Source: Bradyrhizobium diazoefficiens (GTDB lineage Bacteria > Pseudomonadota > Alphaproteobacteria > Rhizobiales > Xanthobacteraceae). From it: a stretch of 64,000 nucleotides of DNA. Shown in pieces: positions 16,830 to 26,153 of the stretch; position 1 is the stretch's first letter, and each line of letters begins with the position of its first letter. Location: positions 806,001 to 870,000 of the forward strand of contig NZ_JAFCJE010000003.1 in NCBI RefSeq assembly GCF_018131185.1, given 5' to 3'. The translations under genes were made by a program, and so were the position numbers. The notes under the pieces are model-generated. The model searched no databases. It saw nothing but the letters and a program-made list of their open reading frames with translations, and was not told the DNA's origin.

Positions 16830-19800
16830 CTAGTGCGCCTCGTCCCAATTATTGGCCGCTCGTGCGTCGACGTGCAGCGGCACCGAGAGCAGCACGGCGG
16901 GGAACGGCGCGTCCTGCATCACGTGCTGCACGACCGGGAGCGTCGCCTCGACCTCGGCGTCCGGCACCTCGAAGATCAGCTCATCGTGCACCTGGAGCAG
17001 CATCTGCGCCGACAGCTTCTTCTCGGCGAGCGCGTCCTCCACGCGCGTCATGGCGCGGCGGATGATGTCGGCCGCGGTGCCCTGGAGCCGGGCGTTGATC
17101 GCCGCGCGCTCGTTGAAGGCGCGCACCGAGGCGTTGGACGCCTTGATGTCGGGATAGTGCATCTTCCGGCCGAACAGCGTGGTGACGTAGCCGTGGCTGC
17201 GGCAGAAATCGCGCGTCTCGTCCATATAGGCGCGGATGCCGGGGAAGCGCTCGAAATATTTCTTGATGTAGGCCGAGGCTTCCTCGCGGGCGATGCCGAG
17301 CTGGTTGGCGAGGCCGAACGCCGAGATGCCGTAGATGATGCCGAAATTGATCGCCTTGGCGCGGCGGCGGATTTCGCTGGGCATGCCCTTGATCGGCACG
17401 CCGAACATTTCCGACGCCGTCATGGCGTGAATGTCGAGCCCGTCGCGGAACGCCTGCTTCAGCACGGGAATGTCGGCGATCTCGGCAAGCAGCCGCAGCT
17501 CGATCTGCGAATAGTCGGCGGAGACGAGCTTGTGCCCGGGCGTGGCAATGAAGGCGCGGCGAATCTTGCGGCCATCCTCGGTACGAACAGGGATGTTCTG
17601 CAGGTTCGGCTCGTTCGACGACAGTCGGCCCGTCGTGGTCGCGGCGAGCGCGTAGGTGGTGTGCACGCGATGGGTCTGCGGATTGACATAGGTCGGCAGG
17701 GCGTCCGTGTAGGTCGATTTCAGCTTCGAGACCTGGCGCCACTCCAGGATCTTTCTCGGGAAGTCGTGGCCCTGTTCGGCAAGCTCGTCCAGCACCTGGG
17801 CGGTGGTCGACCATGCGCCGGTTTTCGTCTTGGTGCCGCCTGACAATCCCATCTTGCCGAACAGGATGTCGCCGATCTGCTTGGGGCTGCCGACATTGAC
17901 CGGCTCGCCCGCGATCTCCTGGATCTCGGCCTCGACGCGCGCCGCCGTCTGGGCAAAGTCGCCGGAAAGACGCGACAGCACCTGACGATCGATCGAGATA
18001 CCGCGCCGCTCCATGCGCGCAAGCACCGCAACCAGTGGCCGCTCCAGCGTCTCGTAGACCGCGGTCATGTGCTCTGCGACGAGGCGCGGCTTCAGCACGT
18101 GCCAGACGCGCAAGGCGACGTCGGCGCCTTCGGCCGACAGCGCCGCGGCCTTGTCGATCGGCACCTGGTCGAAGGTGATCTTGCCCTTGCCGCTGCCGAG
18201 CAGCTCATTTTCCTTCAGCATGGCATGACCGAACCAGCGCTCCGACAGCGAGTCCAGCGCATGCGAGCCGCGGCCGGCATCGAGCACGTAGGAGATCAGG
18301 AGCGCATCGTCGATATTGCGCAAAACGATGCCGTGCTGCGCCAGCATCACGGCGGTGAACTTGACGTCAAAGCCGATCTTGAGGACGCCTGATGATTCCA
18401 GCACCGGCCGGAGCGCTTGAACCGCCTCTTCATGCCTGACCTGGTCGGGCGCAAGGCCGGCGTCGAACAGGCCGGCACCGCCGCCGGACTGCTTGTGCGC
18501 CAGCGGCACGTAGCAGGCATCGTTCGGCGCCAGCGCCAGCGCGATGCCGCAGAGATCGGCCTGCATCGGATCGATGGAGTTTGCCTTGATCTCGATCGCG
18601 ACATGGCCGGCGTCATGAATGCGCGCGACGAATGCGTTGAGCTCCTTGAGCGTCTTGATCGTCTGATACTTGCCCCGATCGACGGGGAGCTTGCGCATGG
18701 CATCTTCGCGCGCGGCAGCCAGCGAGATCGGCGCGCCCTTCAGGCTGGCGCCCTTGTCGCCCTTGTCGCCGCCCGTCGGGCCAGCTGCGGGGGCGGCGAA
18801 GAGGTCGCCGGACGCCTCGGACGTTCTTGCTTTCGATGCGCCCTCGCCGGATCTGGCGGCGCTGCTGTTGCTGGCATCGGCGTCGACATTGGCGGGATCG
18901 ATCTGCGAATAGTCGGCGACGCGGCGCGTCAAGGTGGTGAATTCCATCGCCTTCAGGAAGGCGATCAGCTTGCGCGCGTCGGGCTCGTGGACGGCGAGGT
19001 CGTCGAGCGGCACGTCCAGCTTGACCTTGTCGTCGAGCAGCACGAGTTTTCGCGAGATCCGCGCCTTCTCCGCGTTCTCGAGCAACGCCTCGCGCCGCTT
19101 GGGCTGCTTGATCTCCCCGGCACGGAACAACAATTGGTCGAGGTCACCATATTCGGTGATCAGCTGCGCCGCGGTCTTGATGCCGATGCCGGGCACGCCG
19201 GGCACGTTGTCGGTGGAATCGCCGGCCAGCGCCTGCACTTCTACGACCTTGTTCGGCGGCACGCCGAATTTCTCGATCACCTCGGGGATGCCGATGCGGC
19301 GGTCCTTCATGGTGTCGTACATGGTGACGCAATCGGTCACGAGCTGCATCAGATCCTTGTCGGAGGATACGATCGTCGCGCTCGCGCCGCGCTCGCAGGC
19401 CTCGCGCACATAGGTCGCGATGAGGTCGTCAGCCTCGAAGCCGCCTTGTTCCAGGCAGGGCAGGTCGAAGGCGCGCACCGCCTCGCGGATCAGCGCGAAT
19501 TGCGGGATCAGGTCGTCAGGTGCCGGCGGCCGGTGCGCCTTGTATTCGGGGTAGATCGCGTTGCGGAAGGTGACCTCCGACTTGTCGAACACGATGGCGA
19601 GGTGCGTCGGCCGGTTGTCCTCCGGCATGTCGCGCAGCAGCTTCCACAGCATGTTGCAGAAGCCGAGCACCGCATTGACCTGCAGCCCGTCGGACTTGCG
19701 GTTCAACGGCGGCAGCGCGTGGTAGGCGCGGAAGATATAGGAGGAACCGTCCACCAGGAACACGTGGTCGCCCTTGCCGGCGGCCTTGGCCGCAACAGGT

Positions 19801-19907
19801 TTGGCGGCAGCTGTCGCGGCGGGCTTGCTCTCGGCGGCGGCCTTGCTTTCAGTGGCAGGCTTGGGCGCAGCAGCTTTGGCGGAGGTCTTCGGGGAGGTCT
19901 TGGGCAT
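16830..19907 (-). CDS. polA: DNA polymerase I with degenerate proofreading site
   Basis: A 1025-residue repair and Okazaki-fragment polymerase. A Lys/Ala-rich leader of about 46 residues (unusual) precedes the 5'-3' exonuclease domain (VFLVDGSSYIFRAYHA, GFEADDLIAT, SSDKDLMQLV). The polymerase domain is intact: motif A DYSQIELRLLAEIA, motif B RRRAKAINFGIIYGIS and motif C LQVHDELIFEVP. In the middle 3'-5' exonuclease domain the E. coli DTE triad position reads IEIK (about residues 438-441) and the second acidic site reads KFTAV (T near 518), so proofreading is probably lost. An acidic low-complexity linker lies at about 345-385. Confidence 0.95.
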   Translation of the reverse strand: MPKTSPKTSAKAAAPKPATESKAAAESKPAATAAAKPVAAKAAGKGDHVFLVDGSSYIFRAYHALPPLNRKSDGLQVNAVLGFCNMLWKLLRDMPEDNRPTHLAIVFDKSEVTFRNAIYPEYKAHRPPAPDDLIPQFALIREAVRAFDLPCLEQGGFEADDLIATYVREACERGASATIVSSDKDLMQLVTDCVTMYDTMKDRRIGIPEVIEKFGVPPNKVVEVQALAGDSTDNVPGVPGIGIKTAAQLITEYGDLDQLLFRAGEIKQPKRREALLENAEKARISRKLVLLDDKVKLDVPLDDLAVHEPDARKLIAFLKAMEFTTLTRRVADYSQIDPANVDADASNSSAARSGEGASKARTSEASGDLFAAPAAGPTGGDKGDKGASLKGAPISLAAAREDAMRKLPVDRGKYQTIKTLKELNAFVARIHDAGHVAIEIKANSIDPMQADLCGIALALAPNDACYVPLAHKQSGGGAGLFDAGLAPDQVRHEEAVQALRPVLESSGVLKIGFDVKFTAVMLAQHGIVLRNIDDALLISYVLDAGRGSHALDSLSERWFGHAMLKENELLGSGKGKITFDQVPIDKAAALSAEGADVALRVWHVLKPRLVAEHMTAVYETLERPLVAVLARMERRGISIDRQVLSRLSGDFAQTAARVEAEIQEIAGEPVNVGSPKQIGDILFGKMGLSGGTKTKTGAWSTTAQVLDELAEQGHDFPRKILEWRQVSKLKSTYTDALPTYVNPQTHRVHTTYALAATTTGRLSSNEPNLQNIPVRTEDGRKIRRAFIATPGHKLVSADYSQIELRLLAEIADIPVLKQAFRDGLDIHAMTASEMFGVPIKGMPSEIRRRAKAINFGIIYGISAFGLANQLGIAREEASAYIKKYFERFPGIRAYMDETRDFCRSHGYVTTLFGRKMHYPDIKASNASVRAFNERAAINARLQGTAADIIRRAMTRVEDALAEKKLSAQMLLQVHDELIFEVPDAEVEATLPVVQHVMQDAPFPAVLLSVPLHVDARAANNWDEAH

Positions 19908-19983
19908 GGCCGCAATGTATGAATTTTTGCGGGCTTTGACAGCCTCAGGCCGCGAGTTTTTAGGACGTTGCCGCCGCTATCCC

Positions 19984-20086
19984 CACTGTCATTCCCCGGC
20001 TTGACGGGGGAATCCAGTATGCCGCGGCCTATCGGTCGACGACGACTGTCTCTGGGATACTGGGTCCCCCGCAAGCCGGGCGACGC
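19984..20086. repeat. palindromic intergenic repeat (CATTCCCCGGCTTGACGGGG type)
   Basis: GTCATTCCCCGGCTTGACGG with GAATCCAGTAT is mirrored by GATACTGGGTCCCCCGCAAG with CCGGGCGACG. The same type recurs at 43379-43480. It lies between the acyltransferase gene and polA. Confidence 0.8.
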
Positions 20087-20100
20087 CACCGAGGGTGCGG

Positions 20101-21168
20101 CTACTCCGCCGCCTGCAACGCCGGCCCCGTCTTCTTCGGCGCGATCCAGAGCGCGTCCGGCCGCTCGAACAGGAAGCGGGCATTGAACTGCAAGGCGGCC
20201 CGCCAGATCGCAATCGCACCGATCACGCCGGCGACGGTGACGATCAGCGAAACCGTGCCGATGTCGGGAATGATGCCGGTGCGCAGCAGCAGCGTCCGTG
20301 TCGCCGCCATCGGCAGGAAGAAGGCGAGATAGATCACGATCGAATGTTCGCCGCAGAAGCGCAGGAAATTCATCCATCGGGCGCGCGCGAGCAGCGTGCC
20401 CATCGTGATGATCGCGCAGGCGCCGGCAAAGCCGAGCACGAGCGAGACGATCTTCCATTCGCTGGCCCCGAGCACGACGAGGCCGGCATTGACCAGCGCC
20501 CAGATCGCGAGCGCTGCGAGCGCAAACGCGGGATGCTTCCGCGCGCGGTCCGACAGTGCGAACACCCACGGCGCGAACAGATAGCCCGAATAGAAATAGA
20601 CGAAGCGCGAGCAGAACTCGTCGATGACGGTCCACCCTGTCGTGATGCGTGCCGTCTCCAGCGCGGCGGCGACGAGCCAGATCGCGAGCGGCGGGATCTT
20701 GCGTGTCAGTTTTGTGACGACGAAGAAGATCGGCAGCAGATAGATGAACCACAGCGTGCCGAACGGCTCGATGAAGGATTCCAGATACAAGAGGCCGACG
20801 TCCCGCCAGCCCGTCTGCGCCGCGAACGCCGGCGCCTTGAAGCCGAACTGGATTGTCACCCAGACGACATAAAAATAAGCGAAATGTACCACCTTGCGAT
20901 CGAGATAGGTTCGCCAGTCCCGGTCGATCACCAGCGCCAGGAACAGGCCCGAGATCAGGAAGAAGTCCGGCATCCGGAACGGCTTTGCGAAGGCGACGGC
21001 GACATGCATGAAGCCGGTCTGCCCTGCGGCGAGCTCGACCCCCAGCACCGAATGCATCATCACGACCATGATGATGCAAATGCCCTTGGCGTAGTCGACC
21101 CAGTCGACACGCGCGGCAGAAGCGGCTCTGGCGCTTCCGCTCCCCGCGATTGTGCCTGATGGTGCCAT
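20101..21168 (-). CDS. acyltransferase-3 family membrane protein
   Basis: A 355-residue integral membrane protein with about ten hydrophobic segments. The family signature is at the start: RVDWVDYAKGICIIMVVMMH, then MPDFFLISGLFLALVIDRDW. Proteins of this fold O-acylate glycans such as periplasmic glucans, capsule or LPS; the acceptor is unknown. Its position next to ugd, divergently, and near a phosphohexomutase suggests surface polysaccharide work, which is inference. Confidence 0.87.
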   Translation of the reverse strand: MAPSGTIAGSGSARAASAARVDWVDYAKGICIIMVVMMHSVLGVELAAGQTGFMHVAVAFAKPFRMPDFFLISGLFLALVIDRDWRTYLDRKVVHFAYFYVVWVTIQFGFKAPAFAAQTGWRDVGLLYLESFIEPFGTLWFIYLLPIFFVVTKLTRKIPPLAIWLVAAALETARITTGWTVIDEFCSRFVYFYSGYLFAPWVFALSDRARKHPAFALAALAIWALVNAGLVVLGASEWKIVSLVLGFAGACAIITMGTLLARARWMNFLRFCGEHSIVIYLAFFLPMAATRTLLLRTGIIPDIGTVSLIVTVAGVIGAIAIWRAALQFNARFLFERPDALWIAPKKTGPALQAAE

Positions 21169-21362
21169 GGTGTCCTTTTTCGAGGCGCCTTTCGCCTGTC
21201 CTGTTCGGGTGTGGGGCAGTGTGGGGCCCCAGGGGTTTCCGACTTCTTTACCGGTTCAATTCCTATGCCGCTTTTTTGTCTGCGGACTGTTCCCTCCCCT
21301 CGGTAAAATGCTAAACCGCCCCGCGTCGGGATTTCGTTAACCAATCTGAAACAGGGATCTTC

Positions 21363-22679
21363 ATGCGCATCGCGATGATCGGCACGGGCTATGTGGGATT
21401 GGTGTCCGGGGCCTGCTTTGCGGATTTCGGTCACGACGTCACCTGCGTCGACAAGGACGAGAAGAAGATCGCCAGCCTTCATCGCGGCGAGATCCCGATC
21501 TACGAGCCCGGGCTCGACGCGCTTGTTGCGACCAACGTCAAGGCCAAGCGACTCGACTTCACCACCGACTTGTCCAAGCCGGTTGCGGATGCCGATGCCG
21601 TCTTCATCGCGGTCGGCACGCCCTCGCGCCGCGGCGACGGCCACGCCGATCTGACCTACGTGTATGCCGCAGCGCGCGAGATCGCGCAGTCGCTGACCGG
21701 CTTTACCGTCGTGGTGACGAAGTCGACCGTGCCTGTGGGCACCGGCGACGAGGTCGAGCGCATCATCCGCGAGACCAATCCCAACGCCGACGTCGTGGTC
21801 GCCTCGAACCCCGAGTTCCTGCGCGAGGGCGCGGCGATCCGCGACTTCAAGTTTCCCGATCGCGTCGTGGTCGGCACCTCCGACGAGCGCGGCCGCAAGG
21901 TGATGGGCGACGTCTACCGGCCGCTGTCGCTGAACCAGGCGCCGCTGATGTTCACCGAACGTCGCACCGCCGAGATGATCAAATACGCCGCCAACGCGTT
22001 CCTCGCCACCAAGATCACCTTCATCAACGAGATCGCCGATCTCTCCGAAAAGGCCGGCGCCAACGTCCAGGAGGTCGCGCGCGGCATTGGCCTGGACAAT
22101 CGCATCGGCACCAAGTTCCTGCATGCGGGTCCCGGCTTCGGCGGCTCGTGCTTCCCGAAGGACACCAAGGCCCTGATCAAGATCGCGCAGGATTACGATG
22201 TGTCGCTGCGCATCGTCGAATCCGTGTTGGCCGTGAACGAGAACCGCAAGCGCGCGATGGCGCGCAAGGTGAGCCAGGCGCTTGGCGGCAATCTGCGCGG
22301 CAAGACCGTCGCCGTGCTCGGCCTCACCTTCAAGCCCGACACAGACGACATGCGCGATGCGCCGTCGATCCCGCTGGTCACGGGCCTGATCGACATGGGC
22401 GCAAAGGTGAAGGCGTTCGACCCCGTCGGCATGGAGCAGGCAAAAAGCGAGCTGCCTGACATCACCTATTGCGAGGACGCCTATTCCTGCGCGCAAGGCG
22501 CCGATGCGCTCGTCATCGTCACCGAATGGATCCAGTTCCGCGCGCTCGATCTCGACCGGCTGAAGACCGTGATGGCGCAGCCCGTCGTCGTCGACTTGCG
22601 CAACATCTACCGTCCCGAGGACATGAAAGCCGCCGGCTTCACCTATGACAGCGTCGGCCGCCCGCCGGTGCAGGGCTGA
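21363..22679 (+). CDS. ugd: UDP-glucose 6-dehydrogenase
   Basis: A 438-residue enzyme that oxidises UDP-glucose to UDP-glucuronate for exopolysaccharide or capsule synthesis. The NAD fold starts IAMIGTGYVGLVSGACFADF; the middle has FLREGAAIRDFKFPDR and the lysine-bearing EMIKYAANAFLATKITFINE; and the catalytic cysteine lies in GPGFGGSCFPKDTKAL (about residue 263). The C-domain KTVAVLGLTFKPDTDDMRD is complete. The 194-base gap to the divergent acyltransferase gene would hold both promoters. Gene is monocistronic, followed by a palindromic repeat. Confidence 0.96.
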   Translation: MRIAMIGTGYVGLVSGACFADFGHDVTCVDKDEKKIASLHRGEIPIYEPGLDALVATNVKAKRLDFTTDLSKPVADADAVFIAVGTPSRRGDGHADLTYVYAAAREIAQSLTGFTVVVTKSTVPVGTGDEVERIIRETNPNADVVVASNPEFLREGAAIRDFKFPDRVVVGTSDERGRKVMGDVYRPLSLNQAPLMFTERRTAEMIKYAANAFLATKITFINEIADLSEKAGANVQEVARGIGLDNRIGTKFLHAGPGFGGSCFPKDTKALIKIAQDYDVSLRIVESVLAVNENRKRAMARKVSQALGGNLRGKTVAVLGLTFKPDTDDMRDAPSIPLVTGLIDMGAKVKAFDPVGMEQAKSELPDITYCEDAYSCAQGADALVIVTEWIQFRALDLDRLKTVMAQPVVVDLRNIYRPEDMKAAGFTYDSVGRPPVQG

Positions 22680-22702
22680 CGATCCTCCATTGCGAACGAT
22701 TC

Positions 22703-22790
22703 GTCATGGCCGGGCTTGTCCCGGCCATCCACGTCTTGTTCACTGCCAGATGAAAGAACGTGGATGCCCGGGACTAGCCCTGGCATGACG
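22703..22790. repeat. palindromic intergenic repeat (GTCATGGCCGGGCTTGTCCC type)
   Basis: GTCATGGCCGGGCTTGTCCC followed by GGCCATCCACGT is mirrored by ACGTGGATGCCCGGGAC and TGGCATGACG. The same family occurs at 41545, 48357 and 50651; when translated it gives the MAGLVPAIHV peptide that often contaminates gene calls. Confidence 0.85.
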
Positions 22791-22803
22791 ACGGGATGAT
22801 TTC

Positions 22804-25278
22804 TTGCCCCGCAGCTTCGACACGCCCCTGCCGATCGATGCCGTGCTCGACGATCTGTCGCGCACGCTGGAAGCCAGCAACGCCGCGGTGCTGGTGGCGC
22901 CGCCGGGGGCCGGCAAGACCACGCGCGTGCCGCTTGCTTTGCTCGATGCGCCCTGGGCGAAGGGCAAGAAGATCATCGTCCTGGAGCCGCGCCGCATCGC
23001 TGCGCGCGCCAGCGCCGATCGTATGGCCAAATCGCTCGGCGAGCGCGCCGGCGAGACTGTCGGCTATCGTGTCCGGTTCGGCTCGAAAATCTCGCGCGCT
23101 ACCCGCATCGAGGTGGTGACCGAGGGTATCTTCACCCGCCAGATCCTCGACGATCCCGAACTCTCCGACGTCGCAGCCATCCTGTTCGACGAATTCCACG
23201 AGCGTTCGCTCGATGCCGACATGGGCCTCGCGCTGGCCCGTGATGCGCAGACCGGCCTGCGCGAGGATCTGCGCATCCTCGTGATGTCGGCGACGCTCGA
23301 CGGTGCGCGCGTGGCAAGACTGCTCGGCAAAGCGCCCGTCGTCGAGAGCGAAGGCCGCGCCTTTCCGGTCGAGACGCGCTATCTCGGCCGCAAGGCGGAC
23401 GCGCCGGTGGAGCGACAGATGGCGGATGCGATCGCCTCCGCGCTGCGCGCCGATGGCGGCTCGGTTCTGGCATTCCTGCCGGGTGCCGCCGAAATCCGCC
23501 GCACCCAGAATTTCCTGTCCGAGCGCGTGCAGGACGCCTCGATCGAGATCGTGCCGCTGTTCGGTGCGCTCGATGCCGCCGTGCAGGACCGAGCCATCGC
23601 GCCGGCACCCAAGGGCACGCGCAAGGTGGTGCTGGCGACATCGATCGCGGAGACCTCGCTGACGATCGAAGGCGTGCGCATCGTGGTCGATTCCGGTCTT
23701 GCCCGCGTTCCGCGCTACGAGCCGGACATCGGGCTGACCCGGCTCGAGACCGTGCGTGCGTCGCGTGCGGCGGTGGATCAGCGCCGCGGCCGCGCCGGCC
23801 GCACCGAGCCGGGCGTCTGCTACCGGCTCTGGGACGAGCCGCAGACGGCCTCGCTCGCGCCCTACACCCAGCCGGAAATCCTCAGCGCCGATCTGTCATC
23901 GCTGGTGCTCGATCTCGCGCAATGGGGCGTCACTGATCCCGCCGCGCTGTCGTTCCTCGATCCGCCGCCCGCGCCGGCCTGGAAGGAGGCCAAAAGCCTG
24001 CTCACCGAGCTCAACGCGCTCGATGGTGACGGCCGCATCACCGCGGAAGGCAAGAGCCTGCGCGCGCTGGCGCTGCCGCCGCGGCTGGCGCGCATGATCG
24101 TGGATTCGCATCGTGCCGGCGAGGGCGAAGCTGCCGCCGAGATCGCCGCGATCATCACCGAGCGCGGGCTTGGCGGCGACAGCGTCGATCTCGAGCACCG
24201 CCGCGATCAGTTCCGCCGCGACCGCTCGCCGCGCGCCTCCAGCGCGCGTGATCTGGCGCGGCGCTGGGCCTCGCAAGTGGCAGCTTCAGAGAAAGCGGGA
24301 CCGCAGGAGGATCTCTCGACGGGCCTGATGCTCGCCTACGCGTTCCCGGACCGTGTCGCGCGTAACCGTGGCAATGGCAGTTTCGTACTTGCCAACGGCC
24401 GCGGCGCCGCCGTCGAGCAGACCTCATCACTGGCCCGTGCACCCTACATCGCGATCGGCGAGATGACGGGAACGGCGGCGAGCGGGCGCATCCTGCTCGC
24501 CGCGCAAATTACCGAGGGCGAGATCGAGCGGCATTTCGCCGAGCATGTCGAGACCGCCGACGAGATCTCGTTCGATCGCGGCGCGATGGCGCTGCGCGCG
24601 CGGCGCAAGCGTGTGCTGCACGCCATCACGCTCTCCGAGGCGACACTGGCCGTGTCGCCCTCGGAAGATACCGCGCGCATCTTCGCCGACGGATTAATCG
24701 CCGCCGGCCTCGACCGGCTGCCCTGGTCGAAGGCGGCCAAGCAATGGCGCGACCGCGTGATGTTCCTGCGCAGGGCCGAGGGCGGCAGCTGGCCCGACCT
24801 GTCGGATGACGGATTGATCGCGCGGCGCGACGATTGGCTGGTGCCTGCGCTCTACGACAAGATTGCGCTGAAGGAGATCTCGCCGGGGGATCTCTCCGAC
24901 GCGCTGATGGCGCTGCTGCCGTGGGAGATGCGCGCGCGGCTCGACCGCGAGGCGCCGACGCATTTCGAGGCGCCGACCGGAAGCGTGCTCGCGATCGACT
25001 ATGAGGCCGAGCAGGGACCGACCATCGCGGTGCGGCTGCAGGAATTGTTCGGACTCAACACCCATCCCTCGATCGCGGCCGGCAAGGTGCCGCTGGTGCT
25101 GGAGCTGTTATCGCCGGCACAGCGCCCGGTGCAGGTGACGCGTGATCTCCCGGGCTTCTGGCGCGGCAGCTACGCCGCCGTGCGCTCCGACCTGCGCGGC
25201 CGCTACCCGCGCCATCCCTGGCCGGACGATCCTTCCAGTGCAGTGCCGACCCGCCGGGCAAAGCCGCGCGGGACGTGA
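22804..25278 (+). CDS. hrpB: ATP-dependent helicase HrpB
   Basis: An 824-residue DEAH/RHA-type helicase. Motif I APPGAGKTTRVPLALL, motif Ia VLEPRRIAARA, motif II DEFHERSLDADM (DEFH rather than DEAH), motif III SATLDG, and motif VI QRRGRAGRTEPG are all present. The long C-terminal half carries the HrpB-specific domains, ending with the LRGRYPRHPWPDDP block typical of the family. Its cellular role is poorly known. Start TTG 22804 fits the family's N-terminus directly after a palindromic repeat; there is no nearer ATG. Confidence 0.94.
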   Translation: MPRSFDTPLPIDAVLDDLSRTLEASNAAVLVAPPGAGKTTRVPLALLDAPWAKGKKIIVLEPRRIAARASADRMAKSLGERAGETVGYRVRFGSKISRATRIEVVTEGIFTRQILDDPELSDVAAILFDEFHERSLDADMGLALARDAQTGLREDLRILVMSATLDGARVARLLGKAPVVESEGRAFPVETRYLGRKADAPVERQMADAIASALRADGGSVLAFLPGAAEIRRTQNFLSERVQDASIEIVPLFGALDAAVQDRAIAPAPKGTRKVVLATSIAETSLTIEGVRIVVDSGLARVPRYEPDIGLTRLETVRASRAAVDQRRGRAGRTEPGVCYRLWDEPQTASLAPYTQPEILSADLSSLVLDLAQWGVTDPAALSFLDPPPAPAWKEAKSLLTELNALDGDGRITAEGKSLRALALPPRLARMIVDSHRAGEGEAAAEIAAIITERGLGGDSVDLEHRRDQFRRDRSPRASSARDLARRWASQVAASEKAGPQEDLSTGLMLAYAFPDRVARNRGNGSFVLANGRGAAVEQTSSLARAPYIAIGEMTGTAASGRILLAAQITEGEIERHFAEHVETADEISFDRGAMALRARRKRVLHAITLSEATLAVSPSEDTARIFADGLIAAGLDRLPWSKAAKQWRDRVMFLRRAEGGSWPDLSDDGLIARRDDWLVPALYDKIALKEISPGDLSDALMALLPWEMRARLDREAPTHFEAPTGSVLAIDYEAEQGPTIAVRLQELFGLNTHPSIAAGKVPLVLELLSPAQRPVQVTRDLPGFWRGSYAAVRSDLRGRYPRHPWPDDPSSAVPTRRAKPRGT

Positions 25279-25447
25279 CTGCCCACGGCGTCATGGCCGG
25301 CCAATGACGCGCCATGAGGGGTTCTGCGCGGTCGCATTAACCCTCCGCTCATCCTTTTCGCCAAAATGTCACCGACCAGGCCGCGGCGTCACTCGCGGCC
25401 CGGCGTGTCGCGTGGTGAAATCGAGCTTTCGGCTCGGAAGTGGTGTA

Positions 25448-25960
25448 ATGCGTAACATTATGATCTTCGCTGCCGTCATGATCGGCCTCGGCACCTTCAT
25501 GGCCCAGATTGCGGACAAGATGAGCTCGGCGTCCGCCACGTCAGCGCCGCGCACGACGGTTGCGGTGGCTGCCGCGGCACCGACCGGCGGCCGCAGCCTT
25601 GCCATTTCCCGCGACGGCCGTGGTCATTTCCAGACCGAGGGCAGGATCGAGGGCCAGCGCATCGGTTTCATGGTCGACACCGGCGCCTCCGTGGTTGCGT
25701 TGAATGAGACCTCGGCCGCACGGTTCGGCTTGCGTCCCTCGCGCAGCGAGTACAACGCCACCGTCTCCACTGCCAACGGCACCATCAAGGCCGCCCGCAC
25801 CCGCATCGCCATGCTCGATGTCGGCGGCCTCATCGTGCGAGACGTCGATGCCATGGTGCTGCCGGACGCGGCGCTGTCGGAGAACCTGCTCGGCCTCTCC
25901 TTCCTCTCCCGCCTCAAGCGCTTCGAATACGCCAACGGCCAGATGGTGCTGGAGCAGTAG
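25448..25960 (+). CDS. retropepsin-like clan AA aspartic protease (TIGR02281 type)
   Basis: A 170-residue membrane-anchored protein. One N-terminal hydrophobic segment (MRNIMIFAAVMIGLGTFMA) is followed by an Ala/Thr linker and a single retropepsin domain: the active-site FMVDTGASVVALNE (about residues 74-87), then the flap-like NGTIKAARTRIAMLDVGG and ENLLGLSFLSRLKRFEY. Such proteins act as homodimers. Periplasmic orientation is likely, and the substrate is unknown. ATG 25448 gives a good membrane anchor; the frame upstream overlaps hrpB and is not counted. Confidence 0.88.
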   Translation: MRNIMIFAAVMIGLGTFMAQIADKMSSASATSAPRTTVAVAAAAPTGGRSLAISRDGRGHFQTEGRIEGQRIGFMVDTGASVVALNETSAARFGLRPSRSEYNATVSTANGTIKAARTRIAMLDVGGLIVRDVDAMVLPDAALSENLLGLSFLSRLKRFEYANGQMVLEQ

Positions 25961-26153
25961 GCGGAGCTTTCCGCGCATAGGCACCGTCCATTTCAAATGA
26001 GATTTCTTTGCGTCGACCGCCCTCGCGGTAACGCTTCTTCGTTACCAAACTGCCGCAATTAGCGGCCATAAGCCTTCAATCCCGCCTTTCGTTGCGGCCT
26101 GGCATTCGCTAAGGCTGCATCAGATCCTGCCCCCATTTCACGAGACCGTCGCA

